The position numbers were made by a program, and so were the translations under genes. Shown here piece after piece: positions 8,606 to 16,159 of a stretch of 37,967 nucleotides of DNA. Every line of letters begins with the position of its first letter. Positions within the stretch are counted from its first letter, which is position 1. Source of the stretch: Desulfurococcales archaeon (GTDB taxonomy: Archaea; Thermoproteota; Thermoprotei_A; Sulfolobales; NBVN01); assembly GCA_027023255.1 (NCBI GenBank), contig JALVVU010000107.1:1-37967 (forward strand), written 5' to 3'. The notes under the pieces were generated by a model. That model saw only the letters and a program-made list of their open reading frames with translations. It searched no databases and had not been told where the DNA came from.

Positions 8606-8951
8606 CCGGATAACAGCATTAAATCGTAGGATTTAAGGTTAACCTTGTTTCCCTATGTAGGGAATGGGGTCGATGAAGTACATAGTAACTAAAAATCAAA
8701 AAATCAATGATTTACTAACCCTCAGAAACTGTAGGGTTATACTCCAGATAATAGATGATGTTTTGAGATATTTTGTAATTTATTACGCCGTTGTCCCATC
8801 CTAGAAGCTTTAAGCCACACACCATAGAAGTCTTGGAGACTACTCCATCATTAAACGCAACTATCATTAAACTTAGATGTACGAGATTTTATACAATCGC
8901 TACTAGTCCACTAATAAGCAATTCCTTAGAGGAACATATTATAACAGTGCT

Positions 8952-9027
8952 GCCTGAGTTAAGGTGATTTTAGTAAATTTATTTTTAAGTTATTAATATT
9001 AATAAGTTATATTAGCTCAACTCAGGC
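8952..9027. repeat. Inverted repeat GCCTGAGTT...AACTCAGGC around an AT palindrome
   Basis: GCCTGAGTT at 8952 and its exact complement AACTCAGGC ending at 9027 enclose about 58 bases of nearly pure A+T. Inside lies the perfect 16-bp palindrome TTATTAATATTAATAA (8990-9005). It could be the footprint of a small non-autonomous element, a regulatory site or a DNA-unwinding element. No transposase is present nearby. Confidence 0.6.
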
Positions 9028-9339
9028 GGTGCATCTACGCGACCAACGGCTTTCAATGCTAAACTATTGATAAGATAACATGTCCTGACTTGCTTGCACA
9101 CAATAATAATCCGCCCAAGATTACCTGAACTAAGTAGTTTGATATTCTCACTCCTTAAGTACCCGTATAGCAATATATCTGTGTAGTTACGTTAAATTAA
9201 TAGAGAACATAAATGACGCAGTGATTAAGGGGAACAACTGTTAATGTTACATAATACCTTGTCTTTCAGAATTTCCCTTAATATATCTTAGTATCATACA
9301 CGTAGGAATGCTATCCATGGACTATACAGGTAGTACCCC

Positions 9340-9363
9340 TTTAACCACTTTTTAATGGTTAAA
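9340..9363. repeat. Hairpin TTTAACCA-CTTTTTAA-TGGTTAAA
   Basis: Perfect 8-bp arms enclose an 8-base T/A-rich loop in gene-free DNA. It could act as a terminator-like structure or a protein site. No adjacent gene explains it. Confidence 0.5.
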
Positions 9364-9428
9364 ACGCAGGCACAACATCCTGTCTTTCCTGATTTAAAAC
9401 TAACATTTCTGTAATACCTTCCGCTAAC

Positions 9429-9446
9429 CTGGGATTCGAACCCTAT
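9429..9446 (-). other. tRNA T-arm-like fragment
   Basis: On the minus strand AGGGTTCGAATCCCA reproduces a T-stem and T-loop, followed by a possible acceptor remnant GGTTAGCGG. No D-arm or anticodon arm precedes it. It lies about 45 bases from tRNA-Val(CAC). It may be a relic of a tRNA gene or of a tRNA-targeted integration site. Confidence 0.35.
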
Positions 9447-9491
9447 CATATGGATTAATCTTGGAGGAGTTATCCATCGTGAATCTTTTGG

Positions 9492-9566
9492 TGGGCCCGC
9501 GGGGACTCGAACCCCGGACCTCCGCCGTGTGAGGGCGGCGTCCTAACCGGGCTAGACGACGGGCCC
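9492..9566 (-). tRNA. tRNA-Val(CAC)
   Basis: On the minus strand, acceptor GGGCCCG/CGGGCCC, anticodon arm CCGCC-CTCACAC-GGCGG (anticodon CAC) and T-arm CGGGG-TTCGAGT-CCCCG are complete. There is no intron, and CCA is encoded. It is identical to the tRNA-Val(GAC) at 36627-36701 except for the first anticodon base. Confidence 0.96.
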
Positions 9567-9695
9567 CATTACCCTCTAGAATAAGGCAGGATATTAAGTC
9601 TTACCTCAATTTCTATCGCAGTTAAGGAGCAGAGATCCGTAGTTTAGGTCTGTATGTTATCTCTATATTTTTGTTCTAAATTATATCTGCACAAC

Positions 9696-9711
9696 ATTTT
9701 ATACATATATA
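9696..9711 (+). promoter_or_regulatory. Likely TATA box of the TasA/AbpA-like cluster
   Basis: ATTTTATACATATATA lies about 30-45 bases upstream of the first subunit ATG at 9741. That spacing fits an archaeal promoter with a short leader. It is predicted from position and composition only. Confidence 0.5.
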
Positions 9712-9740
9712 CACTTAAGGATACTTGCAGGTAAAAAGCC

Positions 9741-10301
9741 ATGAACAGAACGCAAATCTTCAGTCTCGCGTCACTCGCACTACTTATTGCCTCAATAGGC
9801 GCGGTAGCTGCGATGTGGTCCGAGACCTTGAAAGTGAATGTAAACGTGAACACTGGTGAGGTAGACGTTAAGTGGAGTAGTTGGAGTTGCAATGATAATG
9901 GTGCCGACCCTCAGATCCCGAACTCAAAATTCAGTAATGATGAGGGTAAGGATGTAGCTAGGTGCTATGTGCAGGCAGAGAAAGAAGATAAAGAAGGCGA
10001 TGTAATTAAGCTAAACGTCACGATAACGAATGCATACCCAGGCTACCATGCAGTAATAACGCTAGTAGTTGATAACGTAGGTACGATCCCTGTAAAGCTG
10101 TACAGCAGTAGTATAGGTAAGTACCCAACATCAGCACTCTCGGTCTCTCTAGACAAACCTACAGATACGCAAATCCATCCGGGAGGGAATTCAACGTATA
10201 CATTAACCGTTGACGTACTGCAGGGCGCCGGTGAGAAGCAAAACTACTCCTTCGAAGTAACTCTGGTCTTCGCCCAGTGGAACGAGGTATCAGGAGACTA
10301 A
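9741..10301 (+). CDS. TasA/AbpA-like secreted filament subunit (first paralogue)
   Basis: The protein has 186 residues. A signal peptide (about 1-24; ASLALLIASIGAVAA) ends at a plausible A-x-A site just before MWSETLKVNVNVNTGEVDVKW. That last segment is nearly identical in the next gene and looks like the N-terminal donor strand of TasA/AbpA-type fibres. The rest is beta-rich with Asn-linked glycosylation sequons (NVT, NST, NYS), KLNVTITNAYPGYHAVITLVVDNVGTIPVKL in the middle, and a conserved end TLVFAQWNE. There is no class III (pilin-type) signal. Secretion through a dedicated SipW-like peptidase is inferred from the peptidase gene downstream. The family assignment rests on pattern and context, not a search. 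Confidence 0.75.
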   Translation: MNRTQIFSLASLALLIASIGAVAAMWSETLKVNVNVNTGEVDVKWSSWSCNDNGADPQIPNSKFSNDEGKDVARCYVQAEKEDKEGDVIKLNVTITNAYPGYHAVITLVVDNVGTIPVKLYSSSIGKYPTSALSVSLDKPTDTQIHPGGNSTYTLTVDVLQGAGEKQNYSFEVTLVFAQWNEVSGD

Positions 10302-10387
10302 AACACCTAATGAATAATTCAGGTGTAACTAAAAATGAAAAACATTTTGAATGAAAAATTATTCGATAATGCATATAGGTGTGAGAA

Positions 10388-11074
10388 ATGAGTAATGCAT
10401 ACATACTAAAACCCGTAGCCTACACGCTACTGATAGTAGCCATAGTAACAGGAGCCTTAGCCATGTGGTCTGAAACCCTAAAGATTAACGTAGGTGTGAA
10501 TACTGGTGAACTGCACTGGAGATTCAAGCCAGGCTCCGAGATAGTAAAGGACGAATGCGGCACTGGAAGCTTAGACTGGAACGCCACGTACCTAACAAAT
10601 GGGTCCGTAGGTGCTGAGAGAATAGACGACGCGAAGGATGTTGGTTGTACATCAGCACACTTCTACGATACTGACGGTGACGGTGACCTAGATACCCTAA
10701 ACATAACGATACACAACGGGTACCCATGGTATTATACCCACGTGGCGTTTGCAGTGGAAAACGATGGAACGATACCGCTGAAGATCTGGAAAGTAGTTAT
10801 ACATGGAAGAACTACGTATGAGATCACCAGCAGCACTGGTATGAGGTTAGACCTTACGGGTGATGGTAAGCCTGACGTGTTAATATGGTGGGGTGACAAC
10901 TTCGGGAAGCAGTTACACCCCGGTGACTATGCAGACATTAGCCTCGAGATAGTGGTGCTACAGGATGCACCGGAAAACGCTAATCTCACAGTATCAATAA
11001 CAATGTACGCCATTCAGTGGAACGAGTACGACAGTGTAATGTCGCCCACAACCACTATAACAGGCGGAGCGTAA
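10388..11074 (+). CDS. TasA/AbpA-like secreted filament subunit (second paralogue)
   Basis: The protein has 228 residues; the ATG is preceded by GGTGTGAG. It is a clear paralogue of the previous gene. The signal peptide (about 1-25) ends ALA before MWSETLKINVGVNTGELHWRF, the core reads LDTLNITIHNGYPWYYTHVAFAVENDGTIPLKI, and the C-terminus is SITMYAIQWNEY. It carries an extra insert with DTDGDGDLDT, a possible EF-hand-like calcium loop, and a second Asp-rich stretch LTGDGKPDVL. In two-subunit TasA-like systems one paralogue builds the fibre and the other is minor or caps it; which is which cannot be told here. Confidence 0.75.
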   Translation: MSNAYILKPVAYTLLIVAIVTGALAMWSETLKINVGVNTGELHWRFKPGSEIVKDECGTGSLDWNATYLTNGSVGAERIDDAKDVGCTSAHFYDTDGDGDLDTLNITIHNGYPWYYTHVAFAVENDGTIPLKIWKVVIHGRTTYEITSSTGMRLDLTGDGKPDVLIWWGDNFGKQLHPGDYADISLEIVVLQDAPENANLTVSITMYAIQWNEYDSVMSPTTTITGGA

Positions 11075-11148
11075 CATACTCATCATGACAAGTAGGCTCC
11101 GTAAGCAGAACTGTATTTTTCCTTTAAAATTCATGTATATATTTTGAA

Positions 11149-11160
11149 CTTATATACTTA
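11149..11160 (+). promoter_or_regulatory. Possible TATA box upstream of the signal peptidase gene
   Basis: CTTATATACTTA lies about 36-47 bases before the GTG at 11196, within a 120-base gap after the second subunit gene. The peptidase and DUF5305-like genes may therefore have their own transcript, allowing subunits and processing proteins to be made at different levels. Confidence 0.4.
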
Positions 11161-11195
11161 GATAACAAATCTGTAATAAGGGGTACTGAAGCACT

Positions 11196-12467
11196 GTGCA
11201 CGGACTAAGCAACGACAAGAAAGAGAGAAAGATACTGTTTGTTATAGGTATGTTTACGACTATACTTGCTTACTCTATATCTTTCATAGAGTTAAGAGGA
11301 ATGTCAGCGTACGTCGTACCAGCAATCATCTGGTTACTGGCGGCTGTATTACTGATTAAGTCAACAATTATAGTCAGAAACATTGTTAAGGATAAACTCC
11401 TTGTGATTCTCCTATCGTTACTATCATTACGTTTCGCCACGGATGTTGTCGTGGGTCTGAACCTGGGGTTCGGATTGAATCTGCTTTCAGTAAGTACCAT
11501 GAATATCGTGATCAATATCTTAAGGACCCTCCCAATGATTACCGCTCTTGAGAGCCTACGCACAACCCTCATATTCCGCGTTGATAAACTACGTAGTCCT
11601 AAGACACGGGCATTCCTAATCACTTTAATTACCATCATTATGGCTTTAGCCTATATTCCTGTAACCAGGCTACTCTCATTTTTCCCATTAATCACTGGAG
11701 GCATTATACCCTTTACCATTAACAGGTTCTTCCCGCTGTTAGCGGAGAGTACCGTTCTCACAACACTAGCTTACGTCGGTGGGGCTATCCTCCCAATAAT
11801 TTACATGTCGCTAGTCAAGGCTTACGTATTTGTGATGCCTGTACTTCCAGTTCAGCAAGGACACGTTAGGCCCCTAGCATACATGCTAATGTCGCTACTA
11901 CAGTTGGCGCTACTGTGGATGATGCGAAACAAACGCTTAAGTTTTAGGGAGGTTTATAATTTAACCCTAAGCAAACGCACCGGAGCATTGAAAAGGATAT
12001 TCCATGTAACAATGACTATTCTCAATATCGCCGTAGCTGGAGGAATACTATTTCTACTAGTCTCTGGAGGGAGATTAACGGTAGTTACTAGCGGCAGTAT
12101 GACCCCAACATTGAATGTAGGGGACGTGGTGCTAGTCACACCAACCCAGGAACTCCAGAATGGTACAATTGCTGTTTACATTGGTGAAAGATCCTTAGTT
12201 ATACACAGGGTTGTAGGCATAGTGCATTATAATGGAACGAGGTCCTACGTTTTCAAGGGAGACGCCAACAATGACGTGGATCCCGACCCAATACCCCAAA
12301 AATATGTTGTGGGTAAGATGACGTTTAAGGTGCCCCTGGTGGGTCTGCCAGTGATATTATTAACGAAAAGTGTGGGCGGATTCCCGAGGATGTCTGCGCT
12401 ACTTATATCACTAACAGTGCTTCTGTACGCCCTTGTATTACAGTTGGAGGTCATGAAGCTTTGGTAA
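11196..12467 (+). CDS. Multi-TM signal peptidase I (SipW-type, S26 family)
   Basis: The protein has 423 residues with a GTG start. The N-terminal about 290 residues hold some eight or nine hydrophobic segments (e.g. LFVIGMFTTILAYSISFI, FLITLITIIMALAYIPV, ILNIAVAGGILFLLV). The C-terminal peptidase domain has TSGSMTPTLNVGDVVLV with the catalytic Ser at about 301, VIHRVVGIV with His at about 337 in place of the bacterial Lys (the archaeal/ER type), and FKGDANNDVDPDPIPQKYVVGKM with the conserved Asp region. A final TM lies near 395-418. Such large membrane-domain peptidases are found beside SipW-dependent or DUF5305 genes in archaea. The likely substrates are the two upstream subunits. Confidence 0.87.
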   Translation: MHGLSNDKKERKILFVIGMFTTILAYSISFIELRGMSAYVVPAIIWLLAAVLLIKSTIIVRNIVKDKLLVILLSLLSLRFATDVVVGLNLGFGLNLLSVSTMNIVINILRTLPMITALESLRTTLIFRVDKLRSPKTRAFLITLITIIMALAYIPVTRLLSFFPLITGGIIPFTINRFFPLLAESTVLTTLAYVGGAILPIIYMSLVKAYVFVMPVLPVQQGHVRPLAYMLMSLLQLALLWMMRNKRLSFREVYNLTLSKRTGALKRIFHVTMTILNIAVAGGILFLLVSGGRLTVVTSGSMTPTLNVGDVVLVTPTQELQNGTIAVYIGERSLVIHRVVGIVHYNGTRSYVFKGDANNDVDPDPIPQKYVVGKMTFKVPLVGLPVILLTKSVGGFPRMSALLISLTVLLYALVLQLEVMKLW

Positions 12468-13507
12468 AGAAAGACATTGTTAAGTATGTGCAGGTGCTTT
12501 CGGTCATATTACTTGCGCTACTTACATTAACGCTAGTAGAAATGATTATTGCTTATAGAACGCCTGAATATCAGGTACATACAGTCAGTAATTACAGGGT
12601 AGAATACGTAACTGAGGTCTCATACAATGCTTCAGTTAAGCCCTCCCTACTTTACGGCAACAGAAGCAACGTGAGTACTGGCGAACCGCTTTACACTAGG
12701 TTAGTGAAGGAACTAAACATTTGCTTCGTGTACAACATTAAATCAAGCCCCCCTGCACTTAGTAGTAAATACGAAGTAACGCCTAGGGCAATACTGAGGA
12801 GCGAGGGCTGGGACAAGGTCATAGACGTGGAGAAGATACAGCATGAAAGTAACAATCGAGCAAATGGTTTCACGGCATGCATAAGTATAAACTTCACCAA
12901 AGTACTAAGAGATATCACGACAATTGAAAAGGAAATAGGTGTCCGACGAGATAAGCATAATATCACAATAATTATGGACACGTCAGTCGAGACTCTACTA
13001 CACAATAAGACACTACGCTCAAAAATGAGCCCTACCGTAACTCTCCAAATAAATGACGACGGAAGAACCTACGTAATAACCAAGAACCTGAAAGAAGTAG
13101 AGGAAAACTCAACAACACTGAAATCACCAACAACAGTCAATATCATGGGCCTCACAGTACCCACTTCATCAGCTAGAGCAACATTACTACCACTCTCCGT
13201 AATCTTAGGAGTAACTACAGCGATCTCCATAGGGCTACTACTAAAACATGGAAAGGAGGAGAAGAAAAACGTTGAAGAGATCCTGAAAGAGCGACTTAAG
13301 GGTAAACTAATCAGAGGAACCGTAGATAACTCAGGCGTGGCAGAAGTAACACTCCACAACATAGAGGACTTCATAACCATTGCAAACGAACACCGCAACG
13401 ATGTAATATATGACCAAACTAAAGGAAAGTACTACGTCATAGACCTGAACACCATATACTCACTAAACAATGACAACTCACAATTAAGGAAGTCTGAAGA
13501 AAAATGA
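12461..13507 (+). CDS. DUF5305-like two-TM membrane protein of the signal peptidase/filament cluster
   Basis: The protein has 348 residues. A TTG start lies nine bases after GGAGGT and overlaps the peptidase stop, so translation is coupled. TM1 is at about 10-30 (VLSVILLALLTLTLVEMII). A large extracellular beta-rich region with many NxS/T sequons follows, then TM2 at about 240-262 (ATLLPLSVILGVTTAISIGLLL) and a cytoplasmic tail (EEILKERLKGKLIRGTVDN...YDQTKGKYYVIDLNTIYSL). This layout matches the DUF5305 family, often paired with signal peptidase I genes in archaea. A role in fibre assembly, anchoring or regulation of the peptidase is inferred from context only. Confidence 0.7.
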   Translation: MVKKDIVKYVQVLSVILLALLTLTLVEMIIAYRTPEYQVHTVSNYRVEYVTEVSYNASVKPSLLYGNRSNVSTGEPLYTRLVKELNICFVYNIKSSPPALSSKYEVTPRAILRSEGWDKVIDVEKIQHESNNRANGFTACISINFTKVLRDITTIEKEIGVRRDKHNITIIMDTSVETLLHNKTLRSKMSPTVTLQINDDGRTYVITKNLKEVEENSTTLKSPTTVNIMGLTVPTSSARATLLPLSVILGVTTAISIGLLLKHGKEEKKNVEEILKERLKGKLIRGTVDNSGVAEVTLHNIEDFITIANEHRNDVIYDQTKGKYYVIDLNTIYSLNNDNSQLRKSEEK

Positions 13508-14134
13508 CTTCATTAACCTATAATCTTATTGTAGAGCACATAATACTTGTGTTTTGGAGCCGGAGTCAAACTCCACCCTCAACACCTCAAGCAACACTCC
13601 TGATAAAAGAAGGCCTACCCGAAAGAATATTCATGAAAATCATGGGGGCATAAAACCGAGAAAATAATGAAATAGAAAAATATACGTAAACCTAGTCCAA
13701 AAAGACGCGGAAAAGCAATCCTAAACTACTATGGAACGCCAAAACCAGACAACGAAAACAAGGAGGTGATAAGATTCCCAAGATGCGGGGCACTAAACCG
13801 CACCCAATCCTCCTCAAAAATATCCTAGGCAAATGACCGTACAAGAATTTCTCTGGCATTCTCTTATGCTCCTTCACACCATCATTAACCTAATATCATT
13901 AGCTTGCCTGATATGGGATATAAAAGACCTCAAGCTATTTATGCAGGGTTGTTTTGCCAGATCCATTAGAACCTATGATGCGGTAGACCTCACCCCCTAG
14001 AGACCTGAAGGACGCATTATCAGGAGCTAGAACTCTTTTCTGGAATTAGGTCTAATATAGTACTACTAATGTTCTTAAATCCGCGAACCTCTTAGGAAGT
14101 AGAGGATGGTATTTTGTTAGATTTACTGCCTGCA
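13508..14134. other. Gene-remnant spacer
   Basis: No intact gene is seen in these 627 bases. Short open fragments on the plus strand (one reading QATLLIKEGLPERIFMKIMGA, another EVIRFPRCGALNRTQ near 13760) look coding-like but cannot be joined. A recognisable ABC-ATPase fragment lies on the minus strand at 13935-14045. The region reads as decayed accessory DNA. Confidence 0.5.
13935..14045 (-). pseudogene. ABC-transporter ATPase fragment with Walker A
   Basis: A 36-codon open stretch reads FQKRVLAPDNASFRSLGGEVYRIIGSNGSGKTTLHK and then TAG, with TAA immediately upstream. GGEVYRIIGSNGSGKTTL is the unmistakable Walker A context of an ABC ATPase. No signature motif or Walker B follows in any frame I can read, so this is a short relic. 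Confidence 0.65.
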
Positions 14135-15625
14135 CTACTGGTTCCATACCTTACACCTCATAACGAGGTATGTGAGGGCGATAGTTAATAACGTTAGGAT
14201 AATTATGGCAACATACATTAGATAATGAACTTGATTGGGTCTTGCTGCTTTTATCTTCCGTAATGTTAATGGGTATATGATGTACACTGAGTTATTTGTG
14301 TATAGGCAGCCTGAGGCATAATCATCCAATGTAAATATCGGGCGTTTCTTTATGTATTTGATTATTGTAGTGGCGTTGTTTCCTGTGATTATCCCTAGTG
14401 CTTTTGCTTGATTCGTGTTCGTTATCAGTGTTAGCATGTCTGATGCGTTTGTGTAGCACTTGTTTAGGAGCTTGAATCCATTGCTACAATAACCCACGTA
14501 GTTTCCCTCCATTAATTTAACTGCTGACCTAAACAACGAGGTGCTGGATAAAGTGATAACTAAAACATTACTCCTCAGCAATAAGTTAGCTAAATCACCC
14601 GCTTCAGCGGATGGTTCGATAACTATTGAATTATTAAGGGGGTATAAGTAGGCGTAGTTAAATGACATTACATTCTTAATTAGTTGTGCAACTTCCCTTA
14701 ATTGGGGGTAGTCACTATCATATACTATTGTCGTGTTTGTCAACGCTAAATACTTGTAGAATGGATTATAATCACTGGGATACCTATAATTACTTCTCAA
14801 GTAATTAAGCCATTCTTCCTCTAACTTATCAAGACCTAAACCGTAAACATCCTTAAAGTATTTAGTACTTGGGCTCTGACACATTAGCTTATATAACTTT
14901 AAGTATTTACTTAGACCGTAATTATTTATTAACCAGTAAGCAAAGCTTTCGATCTCTGCACGGTAGGCTAAACTCCCTGCAGTTAATCTACTAAAGGCCT
15001 CCTTCAACGGTATGTCAGCATTATGATCAAATAGGTAAAGCACGGGTTCGTTAGGATAACCGCTCATCTCAAGCTCAATAGCCTCTACTGGTAATGTTTT
15101 CATTGTTAGGTAAAGGTTTAAACCCTCCCTGAAATTAGCTGCTACGTCGTTAAAACTCGGTGAAATATAGTTCCTTATAAAGTACACATTAACCGCATCG
15201 GATATTCTGAGGAATAAGTAATTAAGGTTTTCATAATCTTCCGTAACATTCATGCCAAAGATATGATATCTCAGCTTGTAAGGCACGTAAATAACCGCCA
15301 CACCGTTCTCAGTGATCTTAGGGAAGTAAGGCACGTAACGACGTTTCTCAGGTTCCCTGAAATACTCTATGGAGTATATGGTTATGTTAATGCTTACATC
15401 ACCCTTGATATCAAGGATCTTAACAATCTTGGAAACCAATTCCTCCGCAAGATTATGAATCCTTGCAACATTATGCTTAAGCCAAGGGTCAGCACCAGTA
15501 GTGAGATGGATAATAACCTTTACATGGTCTTCCTGGCGAACTTCATAGGCGCTTCCTGCATGAGTTACAGGTAAAAATAAACTGCCTAACAAACAAAACA
15601 AGACCAAGTAGCATGAAAATTGCAT
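14135..15625 (-). CDS. Secreted membrane-anchored peptidase_MA-like protein, probably inactive
   Basis: The protein has 496 residues. The signal peptide is at about 1-23 (LVLFCLLGSLFLPVTHA), a gluzincin-like region follows, and a C-terminal TM (about 466-488; YVAIIILTLLTIALTYLVM) precedes a short basic tail. The segment NFREGLNLYL ... AYRAEIESFAYWLINNYGLSKYLKLYKL ... YGLGLDKLEEEWLNYL matches the post-catalytic layout of peptidase_MA families (EGLAEYL, then a fold ending in ELEEEW). Where HExxH is expected the sequence reads LFLRISDAVNVYF, so the zinc site appears lost. It stands alone among gene remnants, next to the filament cluster. Confidence 0.55.
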   Translation of the reverse strand: MQFSCYLVLFCLLGSLFLPVTHAGSAYEVRQEDHVKVIIHLTTGADPWLKHNVARIHNLAEELVSKIVKILDIKGDVSINITIYSIEYFREPEKRRYVPYFPKITENGVAVIYVPYKLRYHIFGMNVTEDYENLNYLFLRISDAVNVYFIRNYISPSFNDVAANFREGLNLYLTMKTLPVEAIELEMSGYPNEPVLYLFDHNADIPLKEAFSRLTAGSLAYRAEIESFAYWLINNYGLSKYLKLYKLMCQSPSTKYFKDVYGLGLDKLEEEWLNYLRSNYRYPSDYNPFYKYLALTNTTIVYDSDYPQLREVAQLIKNVMSFNYAYLYPLNNSIVIEPSAEAGDLANLLLRSNVLVITLSSTSLFRSAVKLMEGNYVGYCSNGFKLLNKCYTNASDMLTLITNTNQAKALGIITGNNATTIIKYIKKRPIFTLDDYASGCLYTNNSVYIIYPLTLRKIKAARPNQVHYLMYVAIIILTLLTIALTYLVMRCKVWNQ

Positions 15626-15979
15626 TCGCCCACACAGATGTATCTCCTAATGAATTAAATATTTGAATTTTATTAAAACAATTGCATATAACATGCTTCC
15701 CTAACACTTGAGAGAACACATTAAAGAATCATGAGCAAACAGGCTTGTTATATATATATTCCATAATGAAACCAGACAAATGCCCTCTCTAAGGAGGAGT
15801 TTCTACATCCTAGGGAACTAATACTCTCGGCCCTCTTCATCGCTGATATGTAGAACCTCTATCTGGCCACACTAATAGCCCTAATAATATGGTAGGGAAC
15901 AAAGATAGAAAACAATGAGCCCAAGAGCTTATCAACAGAATGAGACAAGCTTAGAAGGAATGCGATTATGCGGGTGTGG
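15626..15979. other. AT-rich spacer with a membrane-protein remnant
   Basis: Upstream of the peptidase_MA-like gene the sequence is AT-rich (including TATATATATATT near 15750, possibly promoter material). It contains the broken coding stretch at 15770-15943 but no intact gene. Confidence 0.5.
15770..15943 (+). pseudogene. Membrane-protein C-terminal remnant with two in-frame stops
   Basis: One frame reads NQTNALSKEEFLHPRELILSALFIADM, stop, NLYLATLIALIIW, stop, GTKIENNEPKSLSTE, stop. Hydrophobic, hydrophobic, then charged-tail order is maintained across the stops, as expected of a decayed membrane-protein end. The family is unknown. Confidence 0.35.
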
Positions 15980-16076
15980 AGCCGGGGGCGGGATTCGAAC
16001 CCGCGGAAGAGCGGGTTACTACGGGCTTACGCGCACCACTGCAGCCCGCCGCCTTAGACCACTCGGCCACCCCGGC
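15980..16076 (-). tRNA. tRNA-Cys(GCA) with a 22-nt intron
   Basis: On the minus strand, acceptor GCCGGGG/CCCCGGC has discriminator T, the Cys identity base. Anticodon stem GCGGG/CCCGC and loop CTGCAG plus A give anticodon GCA. The T-arm is GCGGG-TTCGAAT-CCCGC. The intron TGGTGCGCGTAAGCCCGTAGTA sits after position 37. Its bulge-helix-bulge has central helix CTGC/GTAG with bulges AGT and TAA. CCA is encoded at 15977-15979. Confidence 0.93.
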
Positions 16077-16159
16077 CCCGTGATAGTCATGTTTGACTGG
16101 GCTATAAAGTTTAATTCCTGCTAGTGTAGGTACGTAGGGTTAGGTATAGGTGAGTAGCG

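Larger units (their letters stand above)
8606..9488. other. Gene-poor spacer between two tRNA genes
   Basis: No supportable protein gene is visible in either strand across about 880 bases. It is AT-rich and contains a 9-bp inverted repeat enclosing an AT palindrome (8952-9027), a hairpin TTTAACCA/TGGTTAAA (9340-9363) and a T-arm-like fragment near 9429. Imperfect short repeats (TAATACCTT, CTGTCTTTC) occur at 9260-9420. Confidence 0.6.

Noticed and set aside
8640-8760. C/D-box sRNA candidate (CGATGA ... CTCAGA)
   Set aside because: Boxes imperfect and no paired C'/D' with suitable spacing.
13550-13590. GGAGTCAAACTCC as a tRNA T-arm
   Set aside because: Small hairpin only; loop lacks the TTCGAA consensus and there is no other tRNA arm.
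13692-13877. Minus-strand 61-aa ORF
   Set aside because: Low-complexity, no start context and antisense to coding-like fragments; treated as chance.
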